Assembly: GCA_028701555.1 (NCBI GenBank)
Contig: JAQVQN010000200.1
Location: 1-5,150, forward strand
DNA from: Kiritimatiellia bacterium
GTDB taxonomy: Bacteria > Verrucomicrobiota > Kiritimatiellia > RFP12 > UBA1067
Length of the DNA stretch: 5,150 nt
Reading direction: 5' to 3'
A program made the position numbers and the translations under genes. Position 1 is the first letter of the stretch, and each line of letters opens with the position of its first letter. The notes under the pieces were generated by a model. The model had not been told where the DNA came from. It worked only from the letters and a program-made list of their open reading frames with translations, and searched no databases. This document shows, one piece after another, positions 5,003-5,150 of this stretch.

Positions 5003-5150
5003 ATGAATTTTATGGAAAATTTTACGGAACGGGCGCAGCGCGCGGTGCAGTTGGCTGCCCGCGAGGCTGATCGCTTCAATCATCCATATATCGGCACGGA
5101 GCATCTGCTGTTGGGGCTGGTGGCGCTAGGAGAGGGCGTGGCGGTGGAAG
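5003..5150 (+). CDS. clpC: ClpC-type Hsp100 AAA+ unfoldase, N-terminal fragment
   Basis: Forty-nine codons are present before the window ends. The sequence [20 protein letters not shown] continues through [14 protein letters not shown], the first repeat of the Clp N-terminal domain. FTERA and the [10 protein letters not shown] signature are typical of ClpC/ClpA/ClpB-type proteins. The position directly after mcsA-mcsB points to ClpC, which unfolds substrates and feeds ClpP. In B. subtilis, Glu32 of this domain helps hold phospho-arginine; the equivalent here is E33 in IGTEH. The ATP-binding modules, the middle domain and the ClpP-binding loop lie beyond the window, so ClpC rather than ClpB or ClpA rests mainly on gene order and N-domain sequence. 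ATG 5012 (MENFTERA) is an alternative start, but AAAAGGG at 4988-4994 favours 5003. Confidence 0.92.
   Translation, partial: MNFMENFTERAQRAVQLAAREADRFNHPYIGTEHLLLGLVALGEGVAVE

Overview
The window reads as a compact bacterial chromosome segment of moderately high GC with no sign of mobile DNA. It carries six protein genes plus the tail of one and the head of another. The most informative block is mcsA-mcsB-clpC, encoding a zinc-finger adaptor, a protein-arginine kinase and a Hsp100 unfoldase. This block is classic in Firmicutes, where ctsR precedes it, but it also occurs in the Planctomycetes-Verrucomicrobia-Chlamydiae (PVC) group. Here no ctsR lies upstream, base composition is GC-rich, and a large soluble TPR protein of a type I associate with Verrucomicrobiota, Lentisphaerota and Kiritimatiellota lies nearby. 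I therefore infer a PVC-type bacterium; this is an inference, not an identification.

Layout. Positions 1-179 are the C-terminus of a universal stress protein whose stop overlaps the start of wrbA (172-789), an FMN-dependent NAD(P)H:quinone oxidoreductase. A 184-base gap follows, holding a near-consensus sigma70-type promoter (TTGACG, 16 bases, TATAAT) for a 467-residue TPR protein (974-2377). Converging on it, with only 3 bases between the stops, is a minus-strand metal-dependent amidohydrolase (3217-2381). The divergent gap 3218-3362 holds a clear minus-strand promoter overlapped by a Fur-box-like sequence, and a weaker plus-strand promoter for mcsA. Then come mcsA (3363-3902), mcsB (3899-4975, ATGA overlap) and the start of clpC (5003 to the window edge).

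How the genes fit together. The left pair (Usp, WrbA) and the right block (McsA, McsB, ClpC) both belong to stress physiology. McsB marks proteins with phospho-arginine, McsA assists it, and ClpC unfolds the marked proteins for ClpP. The key residues for writing the mark, for allosteric sensing of it (RDEQRA) and for reading it (the ClpC N-domain glutamate) are all visible, so the pathway looks intact. The main regulatory observations are a possibly leaderless, possibly Fur-controlled amidohydrolase transcript, a candidate plus-strand terminator buried in the amidohydrolase coding region, and the absence of recognisable CtsR or CIRCE operators before mcsA. I saw no tRNA, rRNA, CRISPR array, insertion sequence or long repeat.
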